The notes beneath the pieces are model-generated. The model saw nothing but the letters and a program-made list of their open reading frames with translations. It searched no databases and was not told where the DNA came from. Shown here piece after piece: positions 36,587 through 45,442 of a DNA stretch of 64,000 nt. Every line of letters starts with the position of its first letter. The stretch's first letter is position 1. A program made the translations under genes and the position numbers. The DNA is from Fibrisoma montanum (GTDB lineage: Bacteria; Bacteroidota; Bacteroidia; Cytophagales; Spirosomataceae). The stretch spans positions 124,001-188,000 of the forward strand of contig NZ_QXED01000008.1 in assembly GCF_003583365.1 (NCBI RefSeq), written 5' to 3'.

Positions 36587-37497
36587 ACAAACAGGTCAAG
36601 TACAGGTCGGGGGTTCCAGTTCAGCCGTTGGCGGGCCGCCTGATCCGAAAAGGTCAGCGAACTCGTCAATTTACGCAAAGCAACCGAATCGAGCGGAAAC
36701 TTCCGTCCAATCAGAGCATTAACACCGTCGCCCGCACGGGCTACCGCTTTGGCCAGTCCGGTCGGAACGGCCTTGACTCTTGTTCGGCCAACGTATTGAG
36801 TAATCATCTCATCAAGCTCCCGAAGGCTGGGATGGTGCCCGTCCGTCAGGTTAAAAACCCCTCCGATTGCAGCCGCCCGGGGTATGATCGTCGCAAGGTC
36901 GTCGGCCCGGACCATACTCCGCCGGGCTGCGCCGTCGCCCAGCCGGACGTAGTAGCCGCGCCGGATGGCGGTCATCAGTGCGGCCATGTTGCCGGTAGGT
37001 TCTTCAGCTACGACCAGCGGCAGGCGCAGGATGGCAGCGCGAACGCCGGTACGTTGCGCCCACTCCCGGACGAGAGTTTCGGCTTTAATCTTACTCAGTC
37101 CATACACCCCGTTGTCCTGCAAAGCCGTATCTTCGGTAAGCCAGTAGCCTTCATCGCGGCCGTAGACCAGCACCGTACTGATATGCACAATAGCCTGGGG
37201 CAAGGTCGGCAATCGGTCGAGAGACGCCAGCAACCGGGCCGTGCCCTGTACGTTCACCTGTTCGTACTCGGCCAGTTCCCGACGCCTGCGGGGCACCGAG
37301 TGGGCTTTCCCGGCCGCATGAACGACGTAATCAATATACTGTCCCGATAGGTCAGGTACCTCTGCCGCCAGGTTGCAAGAAATGTGCCGATGTCCAAGTG
37401 GTTGCCGGCCCACGGTGGTCACTACGTGGTCGGGCGCCAGACCGCGGTGAATATGACTTCCCACATAACCTGATGCTCCGGTCAATAAGACGTTCAT
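36583..37497 (-). CDS. NAD-dependent epimerase/dehydratase (extended SDR)
   Basis: A 304-residue extended-SDR protein with the cofactor motif GASGYVG near residue 7, a serine/threonine region HISTVLVYG and the pair Tyr-x3-Lys in YGLSKIK (about residue 132). Members change the configuration of nucleotide sugars, for example UDP-hexose 4-epimerases. It comes directly before the WecA-like gene (4-base overlap), a frequent pair in O-antigen clusters, so it may supply the sugar that WecA-like transferase uses. Start ATG 37497. Confidence 0.88.
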   Translation of the reverse strand: MNVLLTGASGYVGSHIHRGLAPDHVVTTVGRQPLGHRHISCNLAAEVPDLSGQYIDYVVHAAGKAHSVPRRRRELAEYEQVNVQGTARLLASLDRLPTLPQAIVHISTVLVYGRDEGYWLTEDTALQDNGVYGLSKIKAETLVREWAQRTGVRAAILRLPLVVAEEPTGNMAALMTAIRRGYYVRLGDGAARRSMVRADDLATIIPRAAAIGGVFNLTDGHHPSLRELDEMITQYVGRTRVKAVPTGLAKAVARAGDGVNALIGRKFPLDSVALRKLTSSLTFSDQAARQRLNWNPRPVLDLFV

Positions 37498-38687
37498 ATA
37501 GTAGCTGGAATGAGCGTTTCAGTCGGTCGTGTCGTCAGTATCTGCCGCGCCATTTGCTGCATAATAATTTTGCGGCCAAACTGCGCCGTAAAGGCTGTTC
37601 TCACCTGTAATTTATACGAATTTTCGCGCAATAATCGCACCAGTGTCGTAACATCACCGGGAGCAAACAGCAGGCTGTTGGGCAGGTGTTCCTGCACAAA
37701 CCGGGCTGCGTAGCCGGCTACCCCGGCAACAATGGGTTTATTCGTGGCACCGTATTCGAACAGCTTCGACGGCAGTACGCGCTCAAACGCAGCCAGGTCA
37801 TTTAAATGCACGAACAGATAATCGGCAGTCTGATACTCGGCAACCAGGGCATCCCGGCCAACCGGCCGACGAACCTCTACGTTGGTTACACCTTCACGTT
37901 GAATGGCGGCTTCCAGTTTATGTTTTGCTCCGCCATCGCCAATAACCACAAACCGGTATCCATCGCCGAGTTGTCGGGCCGCCTGCGGAATGATTTTGTG
38001 CAACCCCTGCCCTTCGCCAATGTTACCAGCATACAGCAGCGTCCGAACCTTGGAATGGGTTTTGCCGATGGGAGGCCAGTCAACAAATTCGTCATCAATG
38101 CCATTGGTATACACACTGTACGTCGCCTGCCTGAAACCCTCGAAATACGAACGGAATCCTTCGGACACCAGATTAATGTGGGTGGCGTAGCCAAACGTAT
38201 ACTGTTCAACGGCCCGTAAGACCGGGTTTAGCGGTATCCGGATCAGCGAATTCCTGAATACGTCGAGAATCGTTTCCCGGAACAGATCGCGAATATCCAG
38301 ATACAGCGGAGCGCGCCGTTGCCGGGCCAGGCCAGCGCCCAGAAAGGCGGTAAACAACCGCGACGAGGAAGCAAACACCAGATCGTACGACCGGCCACGG
38401 GTCAGTCGGCGGGTTTGCCGATAGTACGCAAGAAAGGACCGAATCTGATCGGCAAGGCCGCTCGCATGAACCGGTACGGGTATTCGATCAATCGTTACGT
38501 TTCCGCGCTGCTCATGCGCCGGGGCCTCAGCGCTGAATGACTGATACCGATTGGGCTGCGTCGTAACGATATGCACGGCATCGTCGGGCCCAAGCTGACC
38601 GGCCAGTTCGTTAATCAGGGCCGTGTTGCGAAACGACCCGGCACACAGGTCGGGCTCAAAATAAAAGGTCAGGTACAGAATCGTCAT
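37494..38687 (-). CDS. Glycosyltransferase family 4 protein
   Basis: A 397-residue protein from ATG 38687, in line with the usual N-terminus MTILYLTFYFEPDLCAGSFR; an earlier TTG is possible. It is a GT-B fold with a C-terminal half containing LLYAGNIGEGQGL and the catalytic PSKLFEYGATNKPIVAG block (E-x7-type). The N-terminal half carries YDLVFASSSRLFTAFLG and related WbuB-like blocks. It transfers an activated sugar during repeat-unit assembly. It overlaps its neighbours by 4 bases on both sides. Confidence 0.9.
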   Translation of the reverse strand: MTILYLTFYFEPDLCAGSFRNTALINELAGQLGPDDAVHIVTTQPNRYQSFSAEAPAHEQRGNVTIDRIPVPVHASGLADQIRSFLAYYRQTRRLTRGRSYDLVFASSSRLFTAFLGAGLARQRRAPLYLDIRDLFRETILDVFRNSLIRIPLNPVLRAVEQYTFGYATHINLVSEGFRSYFEGFRQATYSVYTNGIDDEFVDWPPIGKTHSKVRTLLYAGNIGEGQGLHKIIPQAARQLGDGYRFVVIGDGGAKHKLEAAIQREGVTNVEVRRPVGRDALVAEYQTADYLFVHLNDLAAFERVLPSKLFEYGATNKPIVAGVAGYAARFVQEHLPNSLLFAPGDVTTLVRLLRENSYKLQVRTAFTAQFGRKIIMQQMARQILTTRPTETLIPATI

Positions 38688-40279
38688 GACGGAATGGTTA
38701 CGGTGGTTTGTAAGGAGCCAGCAAACGGAACAAGCAGACAGTGAGCGGGTTGCCAGCAATTGAACCCCGCAGCCATGGCATAAACCTGGATTGTTGGTTC
38801 GCCAACGGCCTCGCCCTGAAACCTGATCTGCACGGACCCAATGGTAACGAGGCCGGATTGACTCTCCGGCAACCAGCGCGGATGAATGTAGAAGCGGGCC
38901 ACGCCAGTTTTTGCTCCGCTCCCCGTTAACCGATCAAAAACACAAATCCGGCCGGGGGCTGTCATCTGCCAGCTTCGCTGATGGGTCAGCCCGAGTCGCC
39001 GGTAGCCGTTGTGCCGGGCCGATAGACGGGTGCCGGTATCGTCGAGCAGGGTTACCCGCGCCCGCCGGCCAACCCGAAACCCGCTCCACATTTCAGACGA
39101 ATCGGGCGACTCTCCGGAAGCCAGTTGAGGAGTAGCGGTATTGTGTGCCACCGTACTACGCTCCCATTGCCGCCGGTCGCCTATCTGATACGTTGAAGTA
39201 CCAGGATCAACCAGGACCGGCTGTCCATCGACATACAACAGGAATGAGAACGTATCGGCATGGGCATGACCCGGCTGGTGATCAGGGCCAACAGCGCCAA
39301 CGTCTACGAAAAGCTCGTATCGACCGTGGCGGTACAGCCGGTATCCACTTTCGCCCAGATGTACGAACGTTGGTACGATACCGGCCTCCAGCGCTTTTCG
39401 GCGGAGTTGCGCCGTGGTAGGGGCGATTCCTTCGGCGGCATCATTCACCATCGGCACAGTACCGTTTGAAACGGTAACGGCCCCCAGCCAGCCCAGCATC
39501 AACGCGGCTTTCTGATTCAGGAAGGCAAGCAGCGCCGGATCGCCATGCCAGGAATCCTGCCCAACGGCCAGGGCTACGTCCAGCAGCCGGTCGAGCAGGA
39601 TCTGGTGGTACATCGGACTTCGTTCGTCGTGTCCACCATCGGATAGCACTTGCGTTGTCAGCTCCCGGCGCACGAGTGCCGCTGCGGCACGAAACCAGTG
39701 TCGCTGCCGGAAAAACAAGGCACCTATCAGCAGCGCAAAACCATTTTCGAGCAGATGATTTCCGGCCAGATGATACTCCAGCCGCCCCCGCAGCAACGAT
39801 ACCTGCGCGAACAGATGGGCCTGAACAGGTTCGTCCCTGATTTGGTGCCGCGACAGAAACTGGACCCAGTTCATGATGCGCAGGGACGTAGGATACGGCT
39901 CCAGCCCATCGCTGATTCGACTAGTCTGGCGGATAAAACTGCGGATCAGTGCCAGTCCGATACCCGTCCGTCCGTCTGGCTGGTTCAGGTAATCGAAATA
40001 CGTCAGATTGTACGTCCAGAGCTTGCCATTGGCCGCATAGTTCCAGTCAATCAGGCCGGGATCTCCCCAGACAACACTCTGATTGAGAAACGAAAACGCC
40101 TGACCTTTGCGGGAAACTGGCTTATCGGCAATTGATACACGAAGCCAGTGAGCAGCCGGAGCTGTTGCCGGCACCCGCAATGCAGTCGCTGGTCTCAATC
40201 GGTTCCAGACCTGATACACAACCTGCCGGGCACGCAGATGCTGGACTGTTCGCCAGAGTAGTCCACATCGGCGCATCAT
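38684..40279 (-). CDS. Heparinase II/III-family (alginate lyase-like) protein
   Basis: A 531-residue protein. The N-terminal two thirds is an (alpha/alpha) toroid (NHLLENGFALLIGALFF near residue 175), and the C-terminal beta part has the family block GHAHADTFSFLLYVDGQPV followed by DPGTSTY and RSTVAHNT. In polysaccharide gene clusters such proteins may trim, modify or cleave the nascent chain. No signal peptide is clear, so its location is uncertain: it starts with an Arg-rich stretch. It overlaps both neighbouring genes by 4 bases. Start is the second of two tandem ATG codons or the first (40279, used here). Confidence 0.87.
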   Translation of the reverse strand: MMRRCGLLWRTVQHLRARQVVYQVWNRLRPATALRVPATAPAAHWLRVSIADKPVSRKGQAFSFLNQSVVWGDPGLIDWNYAANGKLWTYNLTYFDYLNQPDGRTGIGLALIRSFIRQTSRISDGLEPYPTSLRIMNWVQFLSRHQIRDEPVQAHLFAQVSLLRGRLEYHLAGNHLLENGFALLIGALFFRQRHWFRAAAALVRRELTTQVLSDGGHDERSPMYHQILLDRLLDVALAVGQDSWHGDPALLAFLNQKAALMLGWLGAVTVSNGTVPMVNDAAEGIAPTTAQLRRKALEAGIVPTFVHLGESGYRLYRHGRYELFVDVGAVGPDHQPGHAHADTFSFLLYVDGQPVLVDPGTSTYQIGDRRQWERSTVAHNTATPQLASGESPDSSEMWSGFRVGRRARVTLLDDTGTRLSARHNGYRRLGLTHQRSWQMTAPGRICVFDRLTGSGAKTGVARFYIHPRWLPESQSGLVTIGSVQIRFQGEAVGEPTIQVYAMAAGFNCWQPAHCLLVPFAGSLQTTVTIPS

Positions 40280-42459
40280 ACGGCCATTATGGTTTCGGGC
40301 TGGTCCATGCTGATTTCTTCGACGGCTACCCAGCGACCCTCGCGCAGACTCCGCAAGGCAGCCAGGGTCGTCTGCGTCGTGTTCACGATCTCGGCAAATG
40401 GGATCAACGGTTCGCCACCCGTCCGCAACTGATGCACCAACCGGCTGAATTGTTCGGCATGCCCTTTATCCTGACGGGTTTTCAGTCCGGAAAAGCGCCC
40501 GAATCCAAATCCTTTAAGGCTCCGAAAGTTGTCGAGTACCAGCGTTCGTTGCTGCGAATACACCTCGATCCGCTCTTTGGCGTAGGCTTTACTGCCATTG
40601 GCGAAGTAGTTAACCACACCCGTTGACCCGTTCTCATACCGCAGCAGCAGTGAGGCCGAATCGGCCGTTTCCGACGGTCGGCTGCCCATCGCGTTCATGC
40701 AAACGGCCGCGACGCGGCTCCCGGTCAGGAACGTAATGAGATCAACAAAATGGCAGGCTTCTCCCAGCAGCCGCCCTCCGCCCACAGTCCGGTCATGTAC
40801 CCAGGCACTGGTCGGCATGAAGCCCGCATTCATAGTCGCGATTACGTTCATCGGCACATCGCCCGACCGCTCTGCGCCGAGCACGGTTTTCATGCGCTGC
40901 ACATGCGGGGCAAACCGACGATTGAACCCGACCAGCACCGTCCGGCCGCTTTCCTGCTGAGCCGCCACGACTCCGGGCAATTCCTCTTCAAAAATGACCA
41001 GCGGCTTTTCGACGAACACATGCTTACCGGCCCGGAGGGCTTCGCTCGTCATGCGGGCGTGGCTGTTGTGCCGGGTTGTGATGATGACAAGATCGACCTC
41101 GGGATGCTGGATAACCTGCTGATAATCGGTGGTACTTTCGGCGATCGAAAACTTTTTGGCGAGCAGCGTCCCGTTGAGGCCACCGGCACTGGCAATAATA
41201 CGAAGGGCGGCCCCCGTTGGCTGTAGCGCAGGAAGCAAGGTCGCCCCCGTGAAATTACCCGCCCCAATGATACCTACGATCGGGCGGTTCTTTGTGTCAC
41301 CCATCCCGCCGTAGTGATGGTCAGGCAGGAAAATCGTGGTACGTTGCTCCACTGTTTCGGCATACTGAAGCAGCGACGCAATGGAACGCGACTGACCGAT
41401 CCGGGCGTAAATCTGCTGGTAGTCGGTCAACGGCACAACGTCCGTGATCAGCGGCTTTACATCCAGTTGCCCCGTCGACAGCAGATGCAGGATGGTCTGA
41501 AAATTTCGGTTTTCGGTCCAGCGAACAAACGGCAGCGGATAGTCGTGGCCCTGCTGTTCGTAGGCTTCATCGTAGCGACCGGGCCCGTACGAACACGACA
41601 CCTGGAAGGTCAGTTCTTTTTCGTAGAATTCAGCGCGGTTCAGACTCAGGTCCACGACGCCCACCAGCACGATTCGGCCCCGCTTCCGGCTCATCCGGGC
41701 CGCCTGCGAGATGAGTTCATCGCCCCTGGTCGACGCCGTCAGCAGCACGGCGTCGGCTCCCGCTCCGTTTGTCTGAGCCATTACGTAACTAACCACATCC
41801 GTGTCGTCGGCCGGCGGTACGGTCTGAATGCCTTTTTCGCGGGCCAGTTGCCGTTTCGTTTCGTCAGGGTCGACACCGATTACGCGGCAGCCGTTGAGCC
41901 GGAGCAGATCGGCGGCTAACAGCCCGATCAGGCCCAGGCCGATCACGACTACCGTTTCGCCCAGCGTAGGATTCAGCAGCCGGATGCCCTGCAGGCCAAC
42001 GGCTCCAATGACTGTAAAGGCGGCTTCCTCATCGCTGACTGTGTCGGGAATCGGGGCGACCAGATGGCGGGGTACACAAACGACCTCCGCATGCGGCCCA
42101 TTGGACGCCACCCGATCGCCCGGCCGGATGTCCAGTACGCCCTCCCCGACCGCAATCACCTCCCCGGCGTTGCAGTAACCAAGGGGCAGCGGCTGATCGA
42201 GCTTTCGGAACACGGCTTCCAGCGTCGGTACGAGTCCATCCGTGCTGATCTTGTCGAACACCTGCTTTACCTTGTCGGGCTGCTGCCGGGCTTTGGCCAG
42301 TAAGCTGGCTTTTCCAAACTCAACGAGCATGCGTTCGGTACCCAGAGAAACCAGGCTCCGGCGCGTCCGGATCAGCACCTGCCCCCGCCGAACCTGCGGA
42401 ATGGGCACGTCTTCGAGAATTGTTTCGCCGGTTTTAAGATTCTGTACAAGCTGTTTCAT
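40276..42459 (-). CDS. Bi-domain oxidoreductase (MDR alcohol-dehydrogenase-like plus Gfo/Idh/MocA)
   Basis: A 727-residue two-domain protein. Residues about 1-370 form a medium-chain dehydrogenase (VIGLGLIGLLAADLLRLNG nucleotide-binding block), and about 385-720 a Gfo/Idh/MocA-type oxidoreductase with IGAGNFTGATLLPAL and EKPLVIFEEEL. The fusion is common in exopolysaccharide clusters with heparinase-like and glycosyltransferase genes, as here. It probably oxidises or epimerises a sugar intermediate, but the reaction is unknown. The gene overlaps the heparinase and the epimerase genes by 4 bases each, so co-translation is likely. Start ATG 42459. Confidence 0.9.
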   Translation of the reverse strand: MKQLVQNLKTGETILEDVPIPQVRRGQVLIRTRRSLVSLGTERMLVEFGKASLLAKARQQPDKVKQVFDKISTDGLVPTLEAVFRKLDQPLPLGYCNAGEVIAVGEGVLDIRPGDRVASNGPHAEVVCVPRHLVAPIPDTVSDEEAAFTVIGAVGLQGIRLLNPTLGETVVVIGLGLIGLLAADLLRLNGCRVIGVDPDETKRQLAREKGIQTVPPADDTDVVSYVMAQTNGAGADAVLLTASTRGDELISQAARMSRKRGRIVLVGVVDLSLNRAEFYEKELTFQVSCSYGPGRYDEAYEQQGHDYPLPFVRWTENRNFQTILHLLSTGQLDVKPLITDVVPLTDYQQIYARIGQSRSIASLLQYAETVEQRTTIFLPDHHYGGMGDTKNRPIVGIIGAGNFTGATLLPALQPTGAALRIIASAGGLNGTLLAKKFSIAESTTDYQQVIQHPEVDLVIITTRHNSHARMTSEALRAGKHVFVEKPLVIFEEELPGVVAAQQESGRTVLVGFNRRFAPHVQRMKTVLGAERSGDVPMNVIATMNAGFMPTSAWVHDRTVGGGRLLGEACHFVDLITFLTGSRVAAVCMNAMGSRPSETADSASLLLRYENGSTGVVNYFANGSKAYAKERIEVYSQQRTLVLDNFRSLKGFGFGRFSGLKTRQDKGHAEQFSRLVHQLRTGGEPLIPFAEIVNTTQTTLAALRSLREGRWVAVEEISMDQPETIMAV

Positions 42460-43589
42460 AAAGCCCCGGCGAGAACGGTTTCAGACGTGGCCCTGATCGT
42501 ACGTTGGCTGAGGATGTCAGCAATTCTTTCGGCCGCCTGTCCGTCCCACAACGGCGGGATGACACCGGGTTTCGAGCGCCCCGCCAGAATAGCGGCTACG
42601 TGTTGCTGAACCGTGTCGGGATTCAGATCGGCCAGTAGCTGATTTGTGCCCAGCTCGACCGTCACGGGGCGCTCGGTACTGTCGCGGAAGGTCAGGCAAG
42701 GCACTTGCAGGAACGTTGTTTCCTCCTGGATACCGCCCGAGTCCGTGATCACGATGGCAGCGTGCTCCATCAGATTCAGAAACTCCAGATACCCCTGGGG
42801 TTCCAGAAGCTGGCTATTGGGCAGGTTGGCCAGCCGATCCATCAACCCATAACGTACCAGATTTGCCCGGGTACGGGGATGAACCGGGAACACGACCGGC
42901 CTATAGCGAGCCGTATCTTCAGCAATCCGGACAAGGTTTCGCAACCCTGCTTCGTGGTCCACGTTAGCCGGTCGGTGCATGGTCATCAGGACGTACTGCC
43001 CCGGCGTCAGGCCCAGTGCACCAACGGTATTCAGTGCATTGGATTTTGTCCGGTACTGAAGCAGGGAATCGATCATGACGTTTCCGACAAAATGAACCCG
43101 GTCGTCAGCAATGCCTTCGCGCCGAAGGTTATCAAGGCCGGCCTGCTCCGTCACAAACAGCAGATCAGCGAGGTGATCGGTCAGTATGCGGTTGATCTCC
43201 TCCGGCATCCGGCGGTCGCCGGAGCGCAGACCGGCCTCAACATGGGCAACCGGAACCCCGAGCCGCACCGCCACCAGCGCACAGGCAACGGTCGAGGTGA
43301 CGTCGCCGACGACCAGCACCAGGTCCGGCTGTTCAGCAGCCATGACCTCGTCGAACCGGAGCATGATGTCGGCGGTCTGCCGGGTTTGCGTACCGCCCCC
43401 AATGCCAAGGTAATAGTCTGGTGCAGGCAACCCAAGCTGCCCAAAAAACACGTCGCCCATGCGGGCGTCGTAGTGCTGCCCGGTGTGTACGATCAGGGAC
43501 TGAAAGCCCGGTTGCTGGCGGAATGCCCGGTGCAGGGGTGCCACCTTCATGAAGTTAGGCCGGGCCCCTACAATGTTCATAATTTTCAT
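42456..43589 (-). CDS. wecB: UDP-N-acetylglucosamine 2-epimerase (non-hydrolysing)
   Basis: A 377-residue protein of normal length. Blocks of the WecB/MnaA family are clear: IVGARPNFMKVAPL near residue 6, VHTGQHYDARM near 35, VEAGLRSGDRRMPEEINR near 118 and TDSGGIQEE near 290. It converts UDP-GlcNAc to UDP-ManNAc. With a nucleotide-sugar dehydrogenase in the same operon the pair could give an acidic amino sugar such as UDP-ManNAcA or, if the dehydrogenase acts on GlcNAc, separate precursors. ATG 43589 is used; an ATG three codons later is an alternative. It overlaps the next gene by 4 bases. Confidence 0.93.
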   Translation of the reverse strand: MKIMNIVGARPNFMKVAPLHRAFRQQPGFQSLIVHTGQHYDARMGDVFFGQLGLPAPDYYLGIGGGTQTRQTADIMLRFDEVMAAEQPDLVLVVGDVTSTVACALVAVRLGVPVAHVEAGLRSGDRRMPEEINRILTDHLADLLFVTEQAGLDNLRREGIADDRVHFVGNVMIDSLLQYRTKSNALNTVGALGLTPGQYVLMTMHRPANVDHEAGLRNLVRIAEDTARYRPVVFPVHPRTRANLVRYGLMDRLANLPNSQLLEPQGYLEFLNLMEHAAIVITDSGGIQEETTFLQVPCLTFRDSTERPVTVELGTNQLLADLNPDTVQQHVAAILAGRSKPGVIPPLWDGQAAERIADILSQRTIRATSETVLAGAL

Positions 43590-43610
43590 AGATACGGTGG
43601 GTAACAGAAC

Positions 43611-44288
43611 TTATCGCTTCTGATACACGCCCACAAACAGGGTATTGGCGTAGGGGCGCGGCAGAACAAATTTTACAAAACGGGATACCGGGTCATAACT
43701 GGAGAAATAAGCCGTTTCGATTACGTCGAAGCCCATTTTTCGCAGCAACTGATCGAACTTAGCCTCGCTCGACAGGTTCCGGATGTGGGCAAAATAGCGC
43801 GGCCGCCCCGTCAGGGCGAACAGCAACCGTTCCAGCCGCCGGTACATACTCCGTTCATTGGGCATGGAAACAATCAGCAAACCCGTTGGTCGAAGCAGTT
43901 GGTTAGCCTGCGAAAGCATAGCCGTCATGTCGTCGATGTATTCCAGCAGGCTGGACGCGATGATTACGTCCTGCACGGGGTAATCGCCCGGCGACGCCAG
44001 CGGCAACGGTTCTACTACGTAGCGTACGTTGGCGGCCACCGTCTTCTGTCGGCACAGGCTGATCATTTCCGCCGATCCGTCGATGCCCGTAACCGTGCAG
44101 CCCCAACCGGCCAGGTAACTGCTGAAGATCCCCGACCCACAACCTAAATCCAGCACGCTGTCGGTCGGTTTGACGTAGCGGCCAAACAGCTTCGTCCAGA
44201 CCCGAAACCGCTCCCGAAACCCCGGCGACTGCCGGTAGCGCTCGTCAAAAGCCTCGGCAATGTCGGAATGAAAATCGACGGCGTTCAT
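43611..44288 (-). CDS. Class I SAM-dependent methyltransferase
   Basis: A 225-residue protein with a Rossmann methyltransferase domain: motif I VLDLGCGSGIFS near residue 44, an acidic end of the second strand (GIDGSAEMI), and LIVSMPN in the later part. It likely methylates a sugar or lipid-linked intermediate in the polysaccharide pathway. It overlaps the upstream glycosyltransferase gene by 4 bases and is followed by the epimerase gene after 21 bases. Substrate unknown; the polysaccharide context favours a sugar. Confidence 0.87.
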   Translation of the reverse strand: MNAVDFHSDIAEAFDERYRQSPGFRERFRVWTKLFGRYVKPTDSVLDLGCGSGIFSSYLAGWGCTVTGIDGSAEMISLCRQKTVAANVRYVVEPLPLASPGDYPVQDVIIASSLLEYIDDMTAMLSQANQLLRPTGLLIVSMPNERSMYRRLERLLFALTGRPRYFAHIRNLSSEAKFDQLLRKMGFDVIETAYFSSYDPVSRFVKFVLPRPYANTLFVGVYQKR

Positions 44289-45442
44289 AGGCGGCTCAGG
44301 GTAGATTGCGATTCAGGACCGAGTGCATAAAGTGATTCTAAGCCCATCTGCACCACCGCCGGCCAGTCGGGCAGTTGCGCTGATCGTTGTCGACCCCGGT
44401 CGATGTTGCGCTGCATCCGAAACGGATTGCTGAACCCGGCATGAATGGTGTCCAGAATGTCTTCAGCCGACAGTGGATCAAAATAGTAGGCACAGTCTCC
44501 GCATACTTCCTCCGAAAAATCCCGGCGGGAGGTAAAGATGGGGAGACCAAAGTGCAGAGCATCGACGTACGTAGCCGTAAATGATTCGAGCAGGGTCGGC
44601 AGCACCAGCCCATCCACCTGCTGATGCAGGGAGTAAATGCCCGTAGCAGGCACATGCCCAATGTTAATCAATGTAGTAGTCAGACCTAGTCGTTCAATCT
44701 GGTCCAGTAGCCGACGAGCCTTACGGTGCTGAGTTGGTTCGATGGTTAGCAGGAGTCGGTACGGCATGTTCCGATCCCGGATCAGCCGGGCTACGTCCAG
44801 CAGCACTTCCAGATTCTTGTGTGGGTAATACCGCGACAAACACATCAGATACCGAAAACCCAGTTGCTTCACAAACGGAAGAGCATAGGTGGTCTGGCTG
44901 CGCAGCGTAGTGTACGCATTCGGTAACAGGGCGATTGCAGGCAGATCCGGATAGACCTGACGGATACGCTGCCGGATGGTCTCGGTTTGTACCAGCAGCA
45001 CATCCGTGTAGTGAATCCGGCGACTGAACACCTGGTTGCGCATCCAGACGTTCAGCTTTCCAAACAAATCCAGGCGATTCCAGATATCGACCTCATCGGG
45101 ATAGGCCGGATGCGGATAATGCAGCAGAACGGCCTGCCGACCCGGTACGGGCGTAGCAAAATTACCCATCGTGAAAATGATGTCGGGCTTGATACGGTCG
45201 ATCAGCGACGGTACCCAACGGTAGTCGATGTACAGACGAGACACCCAGTAGCCCGAACCCCTGGGCAGAAAATACAGGTGTATGGCCTCGGTCGCCAGGG
45301 CTTCGTAGCCGCAGTGACGAGGAGCCGCTACGTATACGTGGAGGTCGTCCGGCTTCAGCGTGGCCACACCCTTCAGAAAGTTCAGGGCCACGTTTAGCCC
45401 GCCTGCCGACGATAAATTGACGGCGTTAACAAACAGCTTCAT
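44285..45442 (-). CDS. Glycosyltransferase family 4 protein
   Basis: A 385-residue protein from ATG 45442, which gives the common N-terminus MKLFVNAVNLSSAGGLNVALNF; longer starts are unlikely. GT-B fold: YLMCLSRYYPHKNLEVLLDVARLI (donor-binding half) and the catalytic DGLVLPTLLESFTATYVDALHFG block with E-x7-type spacing, then YFDPLSAEDI. It adds one sugar in the repeat unit. Its first 17 bases overlap the end of the polymerase-like gene, and its last 4 the methyltransferase gene, so translation of the three is coupled. Confidence 0.9.
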   Translation of the reverse strand: MKLFVNAVNLSSAGGLNVALNFLKGVATLKPDDLHVYVAAPRHCGYEALATEAIHLYFLPRGSGYWVSRLYIDYRWVPSLIDRIKPDIIFTMGNFATPVPGRQAVLLHYPHPAYPDEVDIWNRLDLFGKLNVWMRNQVFSRRIHYTDVLLVQTETIRQRIRQVYPDLPAIALLPNAYTTLRSQTTYALPFVKQLGFRYLMCLSRYYPHKNLEVLLDVARLIRDRNMPYRLLLTIEPTQHRKARRLLDQIERLGLTTTLINIGHVPATGIYSLHQQVDGLVLPTLLESFTATYVDALHFGLPIFTSRRDFSEEVCGDCAYYFDPLSAEDILDTIHAGFSNPFRMQRNIDRGRQRSAQLPDWPAVVQMGLESLYALGPESQSTLSRL

